From assembly GCA_905187815.1 (NCBI GenBank), contig CAJJJM010000002.1:186001-250000 (forward strand): a stretch of DNA of 64,000 nucleotides. Direction: 5' to 3'. The notes under the pieces are model-generated. The model was not told where the DNA came from, ran no database searches, and saw nothing but the letters and a program-made list of their open reading frames with translations. The position numbers and the translations under genes were made by a program. Shown here one piece after another: positions 56,743 through 64,000 of this stretch (position 1 is its first letter; every line of letters begins with the position of its first letter). The DNA comes from an uncultured Methanomassiliicoccaceae archaeon (GTDB taxonomy: Archaea > Thermoplasmatota > Thermoplasmata > Methanomassiliicoccales > Methanomethylophilaceae).

Positions 56743-57838
56743 TTATTCCGAGGTTGCCGGAAGGAAAGTCGATTGCCCCAGCCAGTGCGGCATGTGCTGC
56801 CTGTGCCAGCCGGAGGTCCTGCCGGAGGAGCGCGCGTTCTTCCGCAAGAACCATCCCGACGCGCTGGTGAAGGCAAGGGGGCCTGAACCGTACTTCGCAC
56901 TCGCACTCAAGAAGGGCTGCGGCTCTTGCGTCTTCCTGGAGAACAGGAGGTGCAAGGTCTACGACCACAGGACGACCTACTGCAGGCAGTTCCCGTACCA
57001 TCTCTACGCCAGCGACAGGATCAAGGTGGAGCTGGACCTCTCGTGCAGGGGCGCATGGACCGGCACCGGCGCGGATGCCCTGACCGAGGCCAAGGACATC
57101 GTCGCCCGGGCAGACTCCAGGATCGTCTCGGCGCTCGAGGAGTCCACGGCGGTCTACCGCGAGTTCTATGCCAACTGCAGGGAGGCGGGCGTCATGGCGG
57201 ATCCGTCCGGACTCAGGATGACCGTGTCGGAGAACCTCTCCATGTTCACCGACCTGGCTTACATAAGCCGCATAATGGACATGTCCCAGATAGAGCCCCT
57301 GATGTCGCTGTCCGGGATCCAGCCGGAGCGCAACCTGGACATACCCTCACTCGAGGAAGCGGGAAGGGATGCGGCCATGGAATCCATGTCCTCGGACGAC
57401 CCTCTCAGCGTGCCCGTGTACTGCGACCCCCAGTGGAACTGGAACATGTTCATGGCCTCGGAGGGGACCGTGGCATGGAACGTCATGGACGACGACGGAG
57501 ACCTCCATGAGAAGGGGAGCGCCTCCGCCGAGGACATAAGGCTGCGCATCCCCGATGCGGCAGGCAGGCATGTCCTGTCCGAATACGTCCAGACGCTCAA
57601 CGGCAGGGACAGCTTCATGGGCAGCGTGTTCTCCCTCATGGACGAGAACGGCTACGAGGACGACATGTCCAACGCCTACTACGGCTGCATGGCGGTGACG
57701 GTCATGGACCTCCTCTGGAGGATGTCGGTCCTGGACCATTTCATGGGAATCGGCAACGGCGCCGACGCGGTCAGGGAGGCGATCATATTCTATGACATGG
57801 ACCGTCTCGACGCCCCGACCATAGGCGCGTTCGTATGA
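56723..57838 (+). CDS. YkgJ-type Cys-cluster protein
   Basis: 371 residues from GTG 56723, with GGAGGGACG as ribosome site. The N-terminal 110 residues are the YkgJ/CxxxCxxCC domain: C18, C22, C25, C26, C28, then GCGSCVFLENRRCKVYDHRT TYCRQFP, with eight or more cysteines that likely bind metal. The remaining 260 residues are specific to this lineage, largely helical and acidic, without recognisable motif. The function is unknown; YkgJ-type domains often accompany modification or quality-control proteins. Confidence 0.75.
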   Translation: MADYEVDYSEVAGRKVDCPSQCGMCCLCQPEVLPEERAFFRKNHPDALVKARGPEPYFALALKKGCGSCVFLENRRCKVYDHRTTYCRQFPYHLYASDRIKVELDLSCRGAWTGTGADALTEAKDIVARADSRIVSALEESTAVYREFYANCREAGVMADPSGLRMTVSENLSMFTDLAYISRIMDMSQIEPLMSLSGIQPERNLDIPSLEEAGRDAAMESMSSDDPLSVPVYCDPQWNWNMFMASEGTVAWNVMDDDGDLHEKGSASAEDIRLRIPDAAGRHVLSEYVQTLNGRDSFMGSVFSLMDENGYEDDMSNAYYGCMAVTVMDLLWRMSVLDHFMGIGNGADAVREAIIFYDMDRLDAPTIGAFV

Positions 57839-57877
57839 GGCGCTCCCACGCGCGTAATAATAAGGGAGCTCGTAACC

Positions 57878-57886
57878 TTCAAATAG
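57878..57886 (+). promoter_or_regulatory. TATA-like box of the LSm-L37e-purF unit
   Basis: TTCAAATAG; predicted start near 57908 rules out the upstream GTG at 57900 as translation start for LSm. Confidence 0.45.
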
Positions 57887-57917
57887 TGAATGCCGTATCG
57901 TGTCAAAGGTAGCCACA

Positions 57918-58133
57918 ATGATGAAGCCCTTGAACGTCCTAAATCAGGCCGTCGGCAGTAACGTCATGGTAGTGCTCAAAGGCGGAAGGGAGTACCGCGG
58001 GATACTCGACGGATACGACCCCCACATGAACCTGGTCCTCAGGAACGCCGAGGAGCGCTTGGACGGACAGCCCACGAGGAGCCTCAGCGTTGTGATTGTC
58101 CGCGGGGACAATGTAATTTACATCTCACCATAA
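57918..58133 (+). CDS. Sm-like archaeal RNA-binding protein (LSm)
   Basis: 71 residues from ATG 57918 (a second ATG at 57921 is possible), after AAAGGT. Sm1: NVMVVLKGGREYRGILDGYD PHMNLVL; Sm2: VVIVRGDNVIYISP. It should form a heptameric ring that binds U-rich RNA and tRNA. Adjacent to L37e, the order found in many archaea. Ends in TAA. Confidence 0.95.
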   Translation: MMKPLNVLNQAVGSNVMVVLKGGREYRGILDGYDPHMNLVLRNAEERLDGQPTRSLSVVIVRGDNVIYISP

Positions 58134-58149
58134 ACAGGAGTGATTGATC

Positions 58150-58320
58150 ATGGGAAAGGGAACACCGGCACAGGGAAGGCACAACAAATTCAAGACCCAC
58201 ATCCCCTGCCGCAGGTGCGGCAAGCGCTCGTACCACGTCAGGAAAGGAGTCTGCGCCTCCTGCGGATACGGCAAGACCGCGACCATCAGGTCCTACAACT
58301 GGGCTAAGATCCGCGACTAA
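58150..58320 (+). CDS. rpl37e: Ribosomal protein eL37
   Basis: 56 residues (MGKGTPAQGRHNKFKTHIPC ... YNWAKIRD). Zinc ribbon with C20, C23, C35 and C38 (PCRRCGKRSYHV and CASCGYG). Start follows AGGAGTGATTG, a good ribosome site. Ends in TAA, 9 bp before purF. Confidence 0.97.
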   Translation: MGKGTPAQGRHNKFKTHIPCRRCGKRSYHVRKGVCASCGYGKTATIRSYNWAKIRD

Positions 58321-58329
58321 GGGGATTGC

Positions 58330-59739
58330 ATGACAGGGCCGGAGCACAGTTGCGGCGTGGTCGGAATCAGTGCGGATTTCGACGTTGCGTCAGCGCTGCA
58401 CACAGCCCTCATGATCATCCAGCACCGCGGCCAGGAGAGCGCCGGGATCTCGGTTTTCAACGGCAGTACGATAGAGACCGTCAAAGGCAACGGCCTTGTG
58501 ACGATAGCTCTGCCGAAGGAGGAGATCCAGACCCTCCTGGGCCACGTCGGCGTGGGCCACGTCAGGTATTCTACCACAGGGTCCAAGAGCGTCCAGAACG
58601 CCCAGCCGCTCACCGTCATGACCAACTTCGGCACGGTGGCGGTCGCCCACAACGGTGACATAACCAATTTCGCAGAGCTCAAGGAGAAGTACATGAAGGA
58701 GGGTTGGACCTTCCTCACCGACTCCGACAGCGAGCTCGTCACCAAGCTTCTCGGGAAGTACATGACCATGTACAACGACCCCGTCAAGGCCATCAGGGCC
58801 ACGATGGGGGAGCTCGACGGAGCGTTCTCGCTGACCATCCTCATCAACGACCGCCTCTTCGCCATCCGCGACATGTACGGGTTCAGGCCCCTGTGTCTCG
58901 GAAGGATCGACGGCGGATACATCGCTGTCTCGGAGAGTGCCGCGATCGACGCCCTCAGGGGCGAGCTCATCCGCGACATAGAGCCCGGGGAGATATGCGA
59001 GATCACCAAGGACACATTCAAAATCTACCCCGCTCCGGCGGAGCACCCCAGGGCCTTCTGCATGTTCGAGTGGGTGTACTTCGCCAGACCCGACTCCATC
59101 CTCGACGGGAGGGAGGTGTACGAGGTCCGCAGGAAGATCGGCGAGATCCTGGCAAGGGAGTGCCCCGCCGATGTCGACCTCGTTATGCCCGTGCCCGATT
59201 CCGGACGCGCCCATGCGATCGGATACTCCTGTGCCACCGGCATCCCGTACGAGGAGGGCTTCATGAAGAACCGCTTCGCGGACAGGACATTCATCATGCC
59301 CGACCAGAAGCAGAGGGAATCAGCCGTCTCCATGAAGATGAACCCCATCAAGAGCACCGTCAACGGCAAGCGCATCATGATCGTGGACGACAGCATCGTC
59401 AGGGGTACCACCCTGAAGAAGCTGGTCGCCATGCTCCGCAAGGCGGGTGCCAAGGAGGTGCACGTCCGCGTCGGAAGCCCGCCCATCATCGCGCCCTGCT
59501 ACTACGGTGTCGATATGAAGTCCAGGGACCAGTTCATCGCCAACCGTCACAGCGTCGAGGAGATCAGGGAGATCATCGGTGCGGACTCCCTCGGATACAT
59601 CAGCATCGAGGGTCTCATTGAGGCCATCGGGTTCAAGGAGAAGGACCTCTGCCTCGCCTGCGTCAACGGAAGATACCCCACTAACATCCCCGGTGAGGTC
59701 CACAGGTTCCAGACCAACCTGAGGCAGGACTTCAACTGA
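58330..59739 (+). CDS. purF: Amidophosphoribosyltransferase
   Basis: 469 residues. The glutaminase nucleophile is Cys8 (EHSCGVVGI), so a 7-residue propeptide must be removed. RGQESAGIS and HNGDITNF are glutaminase motifs, and VDDSIVRGTTLKKLVAMLRK is the PRPP loop. First step of purine synthesis. A CxxC-like ligand set for an Fe-S cluster is suggested by CYYGVDM and CLACVNGRYPT near the C-terminus, as in B. subtilis PurF. Confidence 0.97.
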   Translation: MTGPEHSCGVVGISADFDVASALHTALMIIQHRGQESAGISVFNGSTIETVKGNGLVTIALPKEEIQTLLGHVGVGHVRYSTTGSKSVQNAQPLTVMTNFGTVAVAHNGDITNFAELKEKYMKEGWTFLTDSDSELVTKLLGKYMTMYNDPVKAIRATMGELDGAFSLTILINDRLFAIRDMYGFRPLCLGRIDGGYIAVSESAAIDALRGELIRDIEPGEICEITKDTFKIYPAPAEHPRAFCMFEWVYFARPDSILDGREVYEVRRKIGEILARECPADVDLVMPVPDSGRAHAIGYSCATGIPYEEGFMKNRFADRTFIMPDQKQRESAVSMKMNPIKSTVNGKRIMIVDDSIVRGTTLKKLVAMLRKAGAKEVHVRVGSPPIIAPCYYGVDMKSRDQFIANRHSVEEIREIIGADSLGYISIEGLIEAIGFKEKDLCLACVNGRYPTNIPGEVHRFQTNLRQDFN

Positions 59740-59796
59740 TTCTGTCAGCCTTCTGAGCGCCGGCCCCTCATGCGCCATCGTCGGTGTTACGAAATT

Positions 59797-59806
59797 CATT
59801 TAAGTA
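59797..59806 (+). promoter_or_regulatory. TATA box of the first methyltransferase gene
   Basis: CATTTAAGTA, centred 26 nt before the ATG at 59828; leaderless mRNA expected. Confidence 0.55.
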
Positions 59807-59827
59807 TTACCGTCGTTCCATACATCG

Positions 59828-60556
59828 ATGGACGCTATCAAGAGGCATTGGGATATCCGCTCTTCCGATTACAACGACTTCGTCGTCAGGGGTTTCTCGA
59901 TCGACCGGGAGCGCAGGTCCTGGCAGGAGCATTTCACATCCATCCTGGGTGAGGATCCGTTGGAGATACTCGATGTCGGTTGCGGCCCCGGGATAGTGTC
60001 CATGCAGCTCGCCGATCTGGGGCACAGGATGATCTCTGTGGACCTCTCGGACAGGATGCTCGAGTACGCCCGGGAGAACGCCGCCGTGAACGGCTTCGAC
60101 ATAGATTTCCGTCAGGCCGATGCGATGGCCCTTCCTTTCGACGACTCATCGTTCGAGGCCGTCGTCAGCGACTACATGCTCTGGACCGTCCCGGATCCCG
60201 AGAAGGTGGTGTCCGAGTGGTACAGGGTCCTCAAGTCCGGATGCAGGCTGGCGTACACGGATGGGGATTGGTTCACCGACCCCAGGATGACCCCGTTCAG
60301 GAACAGGGTGTCATCGTTCTTCGTCAGGATGGAGAAGGGCAGGGGACGCGACGAGGTCGAGAGGGAGGAGGCCGAGATGGACCTGTGGTCGTCACACGCC
60401 GATCGTCCGCGTGACGACATCCGCATGCTGGAGAAGGCCGGGTTCAAGGACATCCGCGTGATCGACAACGTCCAGAAGAAGGTCCTTCATGGGTCCAGGT
60501 ACCTGGCCCACGGCTTGACCAACAACCACTTCACGATAACCGCTGTGAAGCCATGA
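59828..60556 (+). CDS. Class I SAM-dependent methyltransferase
   Basis: 242 residues. Motif I ILDVGCGPG (47-55), acidic residue after beta2 in MISVDLSDRML, motif post-I DFRQADAMALPFDDSSFEAV and motif III EKVVSEWYRVLKSG. It belongs to the broad UbiE/MenG-like group of small-molecule methyltransferases. Substrate not evident. It stands first in a same-strand cluster with a second methyltransferase and an ABC uptake system. Confidence 0.85.
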   Translation: MDAIKRHWDIRSSDYNDFVVRGFSIDRERRSWQEHFTSILGEDPLEILDVGCGPGIVSMQLADLGHRMISVDLSDRMLEYARENAAVNGFDIDFRQADAMALPFDDSSFEAVVSDYMLWTVPDPEKVVSEWYRVLKSGCRLAYTDGDWFTDPRMTPFRNRVSSFFVRMEKGRGRDEVEREEAEMDLWSSHADRPRDDIRMLEKAGFKDIRVIDNVQKKVLHGSRYLAHGLTNNHFTITAVKP

Positions 60557-60586
60557 GCACGAATCTCAGGTTCTTGTGCACCGAGT

Positions 60587-60597
60587 AATATTTATTG
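60587..60597 (+). promoter_or_regulatory. TATA box of the second methyltransferase/ABC unit
   Basis: AATATTTATTG, centred about 30 nt before the ATG at 60622; it supports the choice of that ATG over an upstream in-frame ATT/TTG context. Confidence 0.5.
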
Positions 60598-60621
60598 AAG
60601 ATTTGTGTTACTGTGAAGCAC

Positions 60622-61365
60622 ATGGAATCGAACCTGGATGAGATCGAGGGCTATTGGACCCTGAGGGCCGACGGATACTCCGAGACGGTCCTGGAGCAGA
60701 TCGAGGACGGCCGCTACAGGCACTGGCTCGGCATCATCGAGAAGCATCTTCCCGAAGGCGGGAGCCTGAGGATCCTCGACGTCGGCTGCGGCCCTGGATT
60801 CTTCCCGATAATACTGGGGAGGGAGGGGCACTCCGTCACGGCAGTGGACTACACCGAGGCGATGCTCGACCAGGCCAGGGAGAACTGCGCCAGATACGGT
60901 GTGGACGCCGCGTTCGAGCGCATGGACGCCCAGCATCTGGATTTCGATGACGACTCTTTCGATGTCGTGATCTCCAGGAACCTCGTATGGGACCTGGAAT
61001 CCCCGAGGGATGCGTACAGGGAGTGGCTCAGGGTCGTCAGGCCCGGCGGGAAGCTGATGGTCTTCGACGGCAACCACTACCTGTACATCTACGACAGGGA
61101 GTACGCGGAGGTCCGCGAGGGTGACACCAAGGTCGGCGCGGAGCATGACCACATGAACGGGGTGGATGCATCCATAATGGAGAGGATCGCGGAGAACCTG
61201 CCTCTGAGCAGGGAGAGGCGTCCTCAGTGGGATGTCGACAACCTCATAGAGATGGGAGCGAAGAACATCGTCGTCGACACCGACGGGAGGGATTCCTACA
61301 GGATAGACGTCGGCGGGGAGATGCTCTACCTCCCGGGTTCGTTCTTCATCTGCGTGACCAAGTGA
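60622..61365 (+). CDS. Class I SAM-dependent methyltransferase linked to a metal-type ABC transporter
   Basis: 247 residues. Motif I ILDVGCGPGF (51-60), TAVDYTEAMLDQARENCARY, FERMDAQHLDFDDDSFDVVI and WLRVVRPGGKLMVFDGNHYL. Partly similar to the preceding methyltransferase at the motif level but clearly diverged, so not a recent duplicate. It lies 9 bp upstream of the permease gene, suggesting it modifies the transported ligand or a related cofactor. Confidence 0.85.
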   Translation: MESNLDEIEGYWTLRADGYSETVLEQIEDGRYRHWLGIIEKHLPEGGSLRILDVGCGPGFFPIILGREGHSVTAVDYTEAMLDQARENCARYGVDAAFERMDAQHLDFDDDSFDVVISRNLVWDLESPRDAYREWLRVVRPGGKLMVFDGNHYLYIYDREYAEVREGDTKVGAEHDHMNGVDASIMERIAENLPLSRERRPQWDVDNLIEMGAKNIVVDTDGRDSYRIDVGGEMLYLPGSFFICVTK

Positions 61366-61374
61366 GGCATCCGG

Positions 61375-62439
61375 ATGGACGGAGCTGAGCAACCCGACTC
61401 CGAGTTCAGGAGGAACTACCGCAGGACCCTGGTACGCAGGGTGCTGTTCATATCCGCTTGCGTCGTGCTCTGCCTCATCGTCCTGGCATACTCCATCACT
61501 CTGGGAACGTACCCTCTGACGATGTCGGAGGTCTACCACATCATCTGGGATGAGATCATCAACATGCCGCAGGCGGACACCACCGACGCATGGGTGGTCC
61601 TCGATCTCAGGATGCCGAGGATAATCGGCGCCATAGTCTGCGGATTCGCACTGGCCGTCTGTGGTACGGCGATGCAGAGCATTCTGAAGAATCCGCTTGC
61701 TGACCCGTACACTATGGGCATATCGTCCGGAGCGGGATTCGGAGCCGCCGTCGCCCTGATCCTGGGGATCGAGCTGGTCGCAGGAGGGGGCGTCGTCGTG
61801 AACGCATTCGTTTTCGCACTGATCCCCATGGCGGTCATACTGCTGATGAGCAGGGTCCGCAGGGCCACCCCCACCATGATGATCCTGTGCGGGACGTCAC
61901 TCATGTACATATTCAACGCGCTCACCCAGCTCTTCATGATAGTCGCCGATCCGGACGACCTCTCCAATGTCTACACATGGATGGTGGGCACCCTGGAGGA
62001 CATATCCTACGACAACCTGCCCGTGATCATCATAGTGACTGTAGCCGGGTCCCTTGTGGTCCAGCTCCTTGCCGGGAGGCTCAACGTCATGGGCGCCGGC
62101 GACGAGAGCGCCAGGACACTCGGTGTGAACGTGGACAGGGAGAGGCTGTTGATACTGATCCTCGTGACGGTCGTGGCTGCCACCGTGGTGAGCTTCACCG
62201 GTGTTATCGGGTTCGTTGGTCTGGTCGCGCCGCATGTGGCCAGGATAATCGTCGGATCCGACAACAGGTATCTCGTGCCAGCCGCCGGGGTGCTCGGATC
62301 CTTGCTCATGCTCCTGGCGGACATGGCCTCCAGACTCCTGGCGGACTCCGTCCTGCCTGTCGGCGTCATCACCGCCTGCATCGGCGGACCGGTGTTCATC
62401 CTGCTGATACTCCGCAGCCAGAAGGAGGCATGGACCTGA
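61375..62439 (+). CDS. FecCD/BtuC-type ABC transporter permease
   Basis: 354 residues with nine or ten TM segments after a basic N-terminus (FRRNYRRTLVRRV). Family blocks are RMPRIIGAIVCGFALAVCGT AMQ, NPLADPYTMGISSGAGFGA and GFVGLVAPHVARIIVGSDNR. This type imports iron chelates, haem or cobalamin. The start ATG 61375 is 9 bp after the methyltransferase stop. Overlaps the ATPase gene by 10 bp. Confidence 0.93.
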   Translation: MDGAEQPDSEFRRNYRRTLVRRVLFISACVVLCLIVLAYSITLGTYPLTMSEVYHIIWDEIINMPQADTTDAWVVLDLRMPRIIGAIVCGFALAVCGTAMQSILKNPLADPYTMGISSGAGFGAAVALILGIELVAGGGVVVNAFVFALIPMAVILLMSRVRRATPTMMILCGTSLMYIFNALTQLFMIVADPDDLSNVYTWMVGTLEDISYDNLPVIIIVTVAGSLVVQLLAGRLNVMGAGDESARTLGVNVDRERLLILILVTVVAATVVSFTGVIGFVGLVAPHVARIIVGSDNRYLVPAAGVLGSLLMLLADMASRLLADSVLPVGVITACIGGPVFILLILRSQKEAWT

Positions 62440-63212
62440 CGTCGCTAGTGGTCGAGGGGCTCTCCTTCGGATACGGGTCCACGCAGGTGCTCAGGGACAT
62501 CTCCTTCACCCTGGAGGTGCCGGAGCTCGTCTGCGTCATAGGACCGAACGGCGTCGGGAAGACCACCATGGTCAAGTGCCTGAACAGGATCCTCAAACCC
62601 GACTGCGGCAGCGTCACCCTGGACGGCGAGGACGTCCTCGGGATGCGCCTCATGGACCTTGCCAGGAAGATGGCGTTCGTGCCGAACCGCATAGACCCGA
62701 CGTTCAACTCGTCGGTGGCGGAGACCGTCCTAATGGGCAGGTTCCCGTTCGCCCAGTGGGCGAACTCGGACCACGACCTGGAGGTCGTGGACAAGGCTCT
62801 CGGGACTCTGGGGCTCCAGCAGCTCTCCCACAGGGACGTGTCCGAGCTCAGCTCCGGACAGCTGCAGAAGGTCCTCATCGCCAGAGGTCTCGCGCAGGCG
62901 CCCCGCATCCTCATCCTGGACGAGCCGACCTCCAACCTGGATGTCAGGCACCAGATGGAGGTAATGCGCTTCCTGAGGGGCTACGCAAGGGACAGCGGCA
63001 CGATCGTCCTGATGGTGTGCCACGACCTCAACCTGACAGCGGCGTTCGCCGACAGGGTGATCATGATGTCCGGGGGCGGGATCTACGCCGACGGATCACC
63101 ATGGGACGTCATGTCGGAGGGCAGCATCCGCGAGGTCTACGGGGTGGATTCCCGTGTCATCGACGTGGAGGGCAGGCCGCACGTGATCCTGCTGGCGGGG
63201 GATTCGCAGTGA
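62430..63212 (+). CDS. ABC transporter ATP-binding protein (FecE/BtuD type)
   Basis: 260 residues. Walker A GPNGVGKTT (38-46), signature LSSGQLQKV (Ser replacing the usual first Gly of LSGGQ), Walker B ILILDEPTSNLD and the H-loop VCHDLN. It powers the adjacent permease. ATG at 62430 overlaps the permease end by 10 bp, and its TGA overlaps the GTG of the binding-protein gene. Confidence 0.94.
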   Translation: MDLTSLVVEGLSFGYGSTQVLRDISFTLEVPELVCVIGPNGVGKTTMVKCLNRILKPDCGSVTLDGEDVLGMRLMDLARKMAFVPNRIDPTFNSSVAETVLMGRFPFAQWANSDHDLEVVDKALGTLGLQQLSHRDVSELSSGQLQKVLIARGLAQAPRILILDEPTSNLDVRHQMEVMRFLRGYARDSGTIVLMVCHDLNLTAAFADRVIMMSGGGIYADGSPWDVMSEGSIREVYGVDSRVIDVEGRPHVILLAGDSQ

Positions 63213-64000
63213 ACAGCCGCAGGGCCGCGGTAGTGGCGGTCATCATCCTGATCCTGTTGGCCTCCGCGCTCTTCTGCGTGAGGTCCTACAACGAGAGGTT
63301 CCATGAGTCCGAGGGGCAGTCCGAGATCGGACTCCTGGTGGGCGAGCAGCTCACGGAGGACAGGTTCCCGAACGAGTCTTCCAGGCTCTGGGTCTACGGC
63401 AACGCCAACGAGGACGACGTCATAGACGATGCCGACGTGTCGTATCTCCTCGGCGTCCTGTCCGGAGATAATCCGGAGACCGTCCTATCGGATGCCAACT
63501 GCGACGGGGTCGTCGACAGCGACGACATCGTGTACGTGGAGCGGCTGATCTCGGAGGACGAGATGGAGGTGTTCTACGTCGACAACTACTATCGCATCGC
63601 GTCGGTGTCCTGGCCGGTGGAGAGGATCGCCATCGGGTATTGCAGCGGCGCCTATGTCGCGGATCTGACCGGTCTCACCGGCAAGGTGGTGCTGGTCGAC
63701 GAGACCATCAGGGACTACTGGTCCTCCATGAGCTCATCGTTCCGCGATGCCGGCTGCTTCGGTGCGACGGAGGCCCCGAACTACGAGACGATGATCGCGG
63801 CAGACATCGACGTCTATGTCGTTGGGTACTGCGATGCGAACGCTGATCAGATCTCCCCTTCGAGTCTCAACCCGGTCGGCATCGATGTGATGTTCATATC
63901 CACATCGGACAACAGCGGTGTCGACATCCCCAACGAGAACATCGACCGTTCGGTGCTGATGTTCGCATATTTGCTGCAGGGTGACATGTCGAAGACCTAT
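63209..64000 (+). CDS. Membrane-anchored, dockerin-bearing ABC substrate-binding protein, 5' part
   Basis: 264 residues visible from GTG 63209; the gene runs off the right edge. Residues 7-24 are a signal/anchor helix. Residues 62-116 contain two dockerin-type calcium repeats (GNANEDDVIDDADVSYLLG and DANCDGVVDSDDIVYVERL). From about 120 a TroA/FecB-like binding domain starts (YYRIASVSWPVERIAIGYCS GA). The layout anchor-dockerin-binding domain is unusual for this family. The adjacent permease and ATPase argue for import of a metal chelate or corrinoid. Confidence 0.8.
   Translation, partial: MNSRRAAVVAVIILILLASALFCVRSYNERFHESEGQSEIGLLVGEQLTEDRFPNESSRLWVYGNANEDDVIDDADVSYLLGVLSGDNPETVLSDANCDGVVDSDDIVYVERLISEDEMEVFYVDNYYRIASVSWPVERIAIGYCSGAYVADLTGLTGKVVLVDETIRDYWSSMSSSFRDAGCFGATEAPNYETMIAADIDVYVVGYCDANADQISPSSLNPVGIDVMFISTSDNSGVDIPNENIDRSVLMFAYLLQGDMSKTY

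Noticed and set aside
1..64000. CRISPR array, insertion sequence, integrase or prophage
   Set aside because: No regularly spaced repeats, transposase motifs or att-like duplications next to the three tRNAs were seen; gene content is housekeeping throughout.

Overview
The window is archaeal chromosome. It has S10/spc-type ribosomal protein order with archaea-only members (S4e, L32e, L19e, S3Ae, L37e), an intron-containing elongator tRNA-Met, TATA-box promoters, aRF1, archaeal-type Cbf5, PurP, pyruvoyl arginine decarboxylase, RaSEA and HdrC/HdrB. The high-GC coding bias, HdrCB together with a GlcD-type flavoprotein, and almost complete avoidance of TAG stops (73 TGA, 6 TAA and 1 TAG among the 80 complete genes I called) fit a methanogen of the Thermoplasmatota, most likely Methanomassiliicoccales. 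That placement is an inference; no 16S, mcr or pyl gene lies here.

Layout. 1-7.3 kb: riboflavin-pathway reductase (partial), rtcA, initiator tRNA-Met, SCP2-like protein, rnhB, mptA, a TPD/CDIN1-type nuclease with a CoA-disulfide-reductase-like flavoprotein, and RaSEA. 7.3-23.2 kb: one long ribosomal operon behind a structured leader, L3-L4-L23-L2-S19-L22-S3-L29-aIF1-Rpp29-S17-L14-L24-S4e-L5-S14-S8-L6-L32e-L19e-L18-S5-L30-L15, then secY, a DUF106 membrane protein, cmk and cbf5. Most junctions are ATGA or TGATG overlaps. The adk gene often found in this operon is absent here and lies alone at 39.6 kb. 23.2-37 kb: unknown membrane proteins, trpS-pheS, a winged-helix/TPR regulator, dtdA, pyrH, prf1-argS-GNAT, a signal-anchored repeat protein with purP, and a UbiA prenyltransferase. 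37-49 kb: radical SAM protein, stand-alone Ada metal domain (the only TAG-terminated gene), tRNA-Gln, small regulator, adk, glcD-like gene, DUF1508 pair, M50 protease back to back with a PAPS-reductase/ferredoxin fusion, pdaD, PAC2 and M16 peptidase. 49-52 kb: hydrogenase maturation protease, a LysR/ModE-type regulator with a palindromic operator, and hdrCB with a matching operator. 52-60 kb: S3Ae, intron tRNA-Met, a Get3/ArsA ATPase with a Met-rich partner, AMMECR1, pyrC, YkgJ-type protein, LSm-L37e-purF. 60-64 kb: two methyltransferases followed by a FecCD/ATPase/dockerin-bearing binding-protein uptake system cut by the window edge.

Recurring themes: many start codons sit 25-28 nt downstream of a TATA-box centre, which points to leaderless transcripts and was used to choose starts. 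Two divergent gene pairs appear to share one TATA element midway between two leaderless starts. Several convergent genes overlap at their 3' ends.

Most interesting leads: the paired RTTAYC-N6-GRTAAY operators linking the LysR/ModE-type regulator to hdrCB; the amber codon with downstream hairpin in the Ada-domain gene; the Met-rich STI1-like partner of Get3; the shared-TATA divergent promoters; the structured ribosomal leader; and a candidate small RNA upstream of the S3Ae gene.
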